A stretch of 6,802 nt of DNA from positions 1 through 6,802 of the forward strand of contig JALRHN010000110.1 in the NCBI GenBank assembly GCA_023259575.1, written 5' to 3'. Of the stretch, positions 5,621 through 6,802 are shown in pieces. Both the position numbers and the translations under genes were made by a program. A model generated the notes under the pieces. It did no database searches, was not told the origin of the DNA, and saw only the letters and a list, made by a program, of their open reading frames with translations. Each line of letters begins with the position of its first letter. The first letter of the stretch is position 1. The DNA comes from Candidatus Kapaibacterium sp. (GTDB lineage: Bacteria; Bacteroidota; Ignavibacteria; Kapaibacteriales; UBA961).

Positions 5621-6025
5621 TTAGAGCTTGAAAATTTTCGAGGCATCCGTAGACCATTGTACAGTTATGTCTCCACCGTTTGGTTGAATCGGCAAGTTTG
5701 TTGCAGTATCAAAATAAGCAATTAACTGTGATGTTCCTTCAGTGCCAGTATCTCTGTAAATTACGAACTGGGTAATTTGCGAACCAGAAACAGCAGTAAG
5801 AGTGATGTTAGAAGCGTTAGCAACACCAGCACCAGGAGTCGATGTTGTTAAAGCAGCAGATGTCGCAACTCTAGCACCAGCAGTAATATCAGACAAATAT
5901 TGATGTGTTGCTAAGTTGACTGAATAAGCACTGGATAAAAGCACTACTTTAAAAGAGTTGCTCGACCAGTTAATTTGACCTAATAAGAATGCATTTCTAC
6001 CAGTATCATAAAGAGCGTTAGCCAT
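5621..6025 (-). CDS. Conserved phage structural-cluster protein
   Basis: A 134-residue protein with a layout seen in many tailed phages: start ANALYDTGRNAFLLGQINW, then FKVVLLSSAYSVNL, THQYLSDITAGARVATS, a strand such as QFVIYRDTG, LIAYFDTA, and a closing PNGGDITVQWSTDASKIF. I recognise this as a recurring small beta-rich protein of phage structural clusters, with no function I can name securely; it is often annotated only as hypothetical or virion protein. There is no signal peptide or membrane segment. The ATG at 6025 has a GAGG site (6037-6034) eight bases upstream. A 69-base gap precedes it and 18 bases follow before the helical gene. The family resemblance is from memory of its sequence pattern, not a search. 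Confidence 0.8.
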   Translation of the reverse strand: MANALYDTGRNAFLLGQINWSSNSFKVVLLSSAYSVNLATHQYLSDITAGARVATSAALTTSTPGAGVANASNITLTAVSGSQITQFVIYRDTGTEGTSQLIAYFDTATNLPIQPNGGDITVQWSTDASKIFKL

Positions 6026-6094
6026 ATATTGTTCCTCACAAGAAGTATAATAGTAATTTTCTACAAATAGTTCTTAGTTATCCTTTTTTATACA
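6026..6094 (-). promoter_or_regulatory. Intergenic gap with TATAAAAA element
   Basis: These 69 bases lie between the repeat-protein stop (6095) and the ATG at 6025. They hold a minus-strand TATAAAAA at 6092-6085, the same octamer found in the 3899-3990 gap and close to the T4-type late promoter TATAAATA. It starts only three bases beyond the upstream stop codon and is 59 bases before the start codon. No terminator hairpin is visible. The promoter call is tentative. Confidence 0.25.
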
Positions 6095-6802
6095 CTAAGG
6101 CAACCGTTCACTATCATAAATTTTAATTTCCATGATGTATTTGTTATCGACTTGATTTTCCAAGAGATATTTACTACTAATTTGTTCTTCAATTACTGAA
6201 ATATCTCTTACACTTACATTGATATTACCGTAGTCATTAGTTGTCATTCCTATTGTCCCTAAAGGTAATATCATAACCTTAAGGATGCCATCACGGAATG
6301 CAAAGATGAATTTAGGAGTTTCGACGTAAGAATTATTGATTAGCGAAGGAGGTAAAATCTTATGAACTGCTCTAAAGAGATGAATTCCAAGAGCTTCTGC
6401 AGATAATATTGTTCCAGCACTAATATTATTCTTAAGTTCGAATCTATGTAATCCTAAAGCTTGTACTGTTAAGATGCTTGTTGGTGTTAATCTAGCTACT
6501 GAAGATAGACTATGAGTATTCACAAATTCTCTCGAAGAAATTGTTCCAGAGAGAATATTAACAACACCAGGTCTTACAGTATGAATTCCTAAAACATGAG
6601 CAACTGTAAATGATGTTGGCAAGATTTTCGCAACACCGGCAATTAACTTATAACTTTCAAATTGTTCTCTTGTAGGTATGGATGTTACACCAGTTACATT
6701 TACATTTCCAGGATTAAGTCTATGTATTCCTAAGATGTTTGTATTAATTAAGCTTTGATGTAAAATCTTTGCAACTTCAGGCTTAATTGTATGAGTTCCA
6801 AG
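6095..6802 (-). CDS. Repeat-rich phage structural protein, partial (N-terminus missing)
   Basis: An open frame of 235 codons reads in from the right edge without a start, so only the C-terminal part is seen. About the first 165 visible residues are tandem repeats of 22-24 residues, roughly V-A-K-I-L-P-x-S-I, a few variable residues, then L-G-I-H. LG(T/I/L)H occurs at visible residues 1, 24, 71, 116 and 138; alternate units have lost it. Segments such as AGTILSAEALGIH resemble the short proline/serine-rich repeats (SAEAFG type) common in tailed-phage virion and tail proteins. From about 166 a non-repetitive end begins FIFAFRDGILKVMILPLG and runs to SERLP, with two helix-like stretches. A TTG at 6622 could be read as a start, but the repeats run straight through it, so it is internal. 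A fibre, tail-tip or other surface protein is plausible; the exact role is unknown. Confidence 0.75.
   Translation of the reverse strand, partial: LGTHTIKPEVAKILHQSLINTNILGIHRLNPGNVNVTGVTSIPTREQFESYKLIAGVAKILPTSFTVAHVLGIHTVRPGVVNILSGTISSREFVNTHSLSSVARLTPTSILTVQALGLHRFELKNNISAGTILSAEALGIHLFRAVHKILPPSLINNSYVETPKFIFAFRDGILKVMILPLGTIGMTTNDYGNINVSVRDISVIEEQISSKYLLENQVDNKYIMEIKIYDSERLP
6305..6802 (-). repeat. Tandem 22-24-residue coding repeats with LGIH motif
   Basis: At the DNA level the repeats have diverged, but short blocks persist on the minus strand: TTAGGAATACAT (6733-6722) and CTTGGAATTCAT (6391-6380), with related copies at 6592-6581 and 6457-6446. Hydrophobic anchor positions fall at visible residues 13, 36, 60, 83, 105, about 128 and 149, so at least seven units are visible. 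Two longer stretches (starting at residues 24 and 71) align over about 46 residues, suggesting duplication in pairs. The array continues past the window edge. Confidence 0.7.

Noticed and set aside
6620..6622. TTG at 6622 as the start of a 175-residue protein
   Set aside because: The frame stays open to the window edge and the repeats continue without change through this codon, so it is internal to a larger gene.

Overview
This window looks like part of an AT-rich double-stranded DNA phage (or prophage), probably tailed and probably large. The evidence is a run of virion-type genes on the minus strand (two tail-tube-like proteins, a short-repeat structural protein and small phage-family proteins) packed end to end. 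Facing them are three cell-type genes on the plus strand. The host cannot be named. The Hsp70 lacks the insertion seen in proteobacterial DnaK, but a phage gene is weak evidence for host taxonomy.

Layout. At the left edge is the first part of an unidentified minus-strand gene (1-67, running out of the window) with a strong ribosome binding site. A 125-base divergent gap follows. The plus-strand operon then runs 193-2882: a DnaK-type Hsp70, a ribonuclease HII and a four-helix MerC-like membrane protein. Each gene overlaps the next (by 20 and 38 bases), so they are almost certainly one transcript. The last stop codon interlocks with the stop codon of the opposing structural gene, a 4-base convergent overlap with no room for a terminator.

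The minus-strand structural block reads from the right edge leftward. First is a repeat-rich structural protein (6802-6095, open at the window edge). Next come a 134-residue conserved phage protein (6025-5621) and an 86-residue helical protein (5602-5342). A clear hairpin terminator follows at about 5294-5322. The second unit holds a 99-residue Ig-like beta protein (5245-4946), a tail-tube-like protein (4941-3991) and a second tail-tube-like protein (3898-2879). The last gene is distinctly richer in G+C and uses AAG for all eight lysines, unlike its neighbours. I take this as a sign of very high expression, which would fit a major tail tube subunit.

How they may work together (inference): the minus-strand block builds the tail. 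The Hsp70 could assist folding or assembly of virion or replication proteins with a J-domain partner that is not visible here. RNase HII could remove RNA primers or ribonucleotides during replication. The MerC-like protein would sit in the host inner membrane, perhaps handling a thiophilic metal ion. The most notable points are the Hsp70/RNase HII/MerC operon itself, the apparent paralogy and internal duplication of the tube proteins, the repeat array at the right edge, and the codon-use island. No RNA genes, insertion sequences, CRISPR arrays or attachment sites were seen, and no gene-free stretch exceeds 125 bases.
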